NCBI GenBank assembly: GCA_015662325.1
Contig: DQUJ01000208.1
Coordinates: 1-7,208, forward strand
Source of the DNA: Leucothrix mucor
GTDB lineage: Bacteria; Pseudomonadota; Gammaproteobacteria; Thiotrichales; Thiotrichaceae
Direction: 5' to 3'
DNA length: 7,208 nucleotides
The notes beneath the pieces are model-generated. The model did no database searches and was not told the DNA's origin. It worked only from the letters and a program-made list of their open reading frames with translations. Position numbers and translations under genes: made by a program. Below, piece after piece: positions 6,493 through 7,208 of this stretch. How positions within the stretch are numbered: the first letter of the stretch is position 1; each line of letters starts with the position of its first letter.

Positions 6493-7208
6493 TTAGATAA
6501 GCATCCCATAACCCATTACAAAAATAATCGGCGTTAATGATGCCAAGGCGATCAAGCCAAAACCATCCACCATCGGGTTGCGTCCTTTAATACTGCTGGC
6601 TAAACCAACACCCAAGGCGGTTACTAGCGGCACGGTAATGGTTGATGTGGTTACGCCACCCGAATCATAAGCAATACCGATAATGGATTGTGGCGCAACC
6701 GTCGTCATTAGCACCACGCCGATATAACCGCCGATGATTAAATAATGCATGGGCCAGCCTTTAAGAATACGCAGAACACCAATTAAAATGGCAAGCCCAA
6801 CTGAAAATGCCACCGTAATACGCAGACCTGTAGCGTAGCTTTTGATAGCATCTTCGTTATTTGAAATGATATTAGCTTCGGCAGCAATTTTGGCGGATTC
6901 TGCTGCCACAGCGATCAAGGCAGGTTCGGCAATGGTTGTTCCAAAACCTAGTGCAAAGGCAAATATAAGCAACCACACAACGCTCCCTTTTTTAGCAAAG
7001 GCGTGCGCCATGGATTCGCCAATGGGGAATAACCCCATCTCTAAGCCATAAATAAAGAAGGTTAGGCCAAATAGGACCAGAATAACGCCGCTGATTAATC
7101 CCCATAAATCAGGGATAGGTTGCTGTAAAACAATGAGTTGGAAAAAAGCGATAACTAAAATAATGGGCGTGAGATCACGCAAGCTACCCAACAGAGAGAG
7201 AAATAAGG
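6493..7208 (-). CDS. DUF1538-type integral membrane protein, first of a tandem pair (5' end outside window)
   Basis: The frame is open from the right edge of the window, so the true start is not visible; a TTG at 7191 lies in mid-domain and need not be a start. About 237 residues are seen. They carry the same motifs as the downstream paralogue: [30 protein letters not shown], and [17 protein letters not shown] near the end. The protein is strongly hydrophobic, with about six or seven membrane segments. It has a longer polar loop after the TTIAEP segment ([18 protein letters not shown]) than its neighbour, and lacks the basic residues of the neighbour's first loop (QQPIPDLWG). It ends abruptly after the last membrane segment. 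Its stop is 13 bases from the chosen start of the next gene. The two probably act together as a pair of subunits. The substrate is unknown. Confidence 0.84.
   Translation of the reverse strand, partial: LFLSLLGSLRDLTPIILVIAFFQLIVLQQPIPDLWGLISGVILVLFGLTFFIYGLEMGLFPIGESMAHAFAKKGSVVWLLIFAFALGFGTTIAEPALIAVAAESAKIAAEANIISNNEDAIKSYATGLRITVAFSVGLAILIGVLRILKGWPMHYLIIGGYIGVVLMTTVAPQSIIGIAYDSGGVTTSTITVPLVTALGVGLASSIKGRNPMVDGFGLIALASLTPIIFVMGYGMLI

Noticed and set aside
7189..7191. TTG as the start of the first DUF1538 gene
   Set aside because: The frame stays open to the window edge with further hydrophobic residues (LFLSL) that fit the family, so the gene more likely starts outside the window.

Overview
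The window is a stretch of gammaproteobacterial chromosome, AT-rich in base use. This is inferred from the gene order pyrG-kdsA-eno-ftsB-ispD-ispF on the + strand, a classic housekeeping arrangement of that class, and from each protein resembling its gammaproteobacterial family. The species cannot be fixed from the sequence. A free-living marine or sulfur/methyl-oxidising gammaproteobacterium would fit but is not proven.

Left part (1-4433, + strand): the 3' end of CTP synthase (pyrG), KDO-8-phosphate synthase (kdsA, metal-dependent type), enolase (eno), the divisome protein FtsB with a long C-terminal tail, and two consecutive MEP-pathway enzymes, IspD and IspF, whose genes overlap by 4 bases (ATGA). 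The genes are closely packed and probably form one or two transcription units. A strong hairpin without a T-run and a TATAAT box lie in front of eno. Their products supply CTP, lipopolysaccharide KDO, glycolysis, septum formation and isoprenoid precursors. IspD uses CTP, which links it to pyrG.

Middle (4434-4614): a 181-base gap between convergent genes. It holds several small hairpins and an odd alternating CG run, but no gene I can support.

Right part (4615-7208, - strand): a four-gene set reading leftwards. It starts with two tandem, paralogous DUF1538-type membrane proteins (the first truncated by the window edge). After a 237-base spacer comes a P-II-like small regulator lacking the classical uridylylation tyrosine, and then a protein made of two CBS domains. 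This combination of a membrane pair, a P-II-like protein and an adenylate-sensing type of domain looks like a regulated transport system of unknown substrate. By architecture it is comparable to AmtB-GlnK or SbtA-SbtB. It is the least understood and most interesting content of the window. I also see signs that each DUF1538 protein is built from two related halves of about three membrane segments, which would give an inverted-repeat transporter fold.
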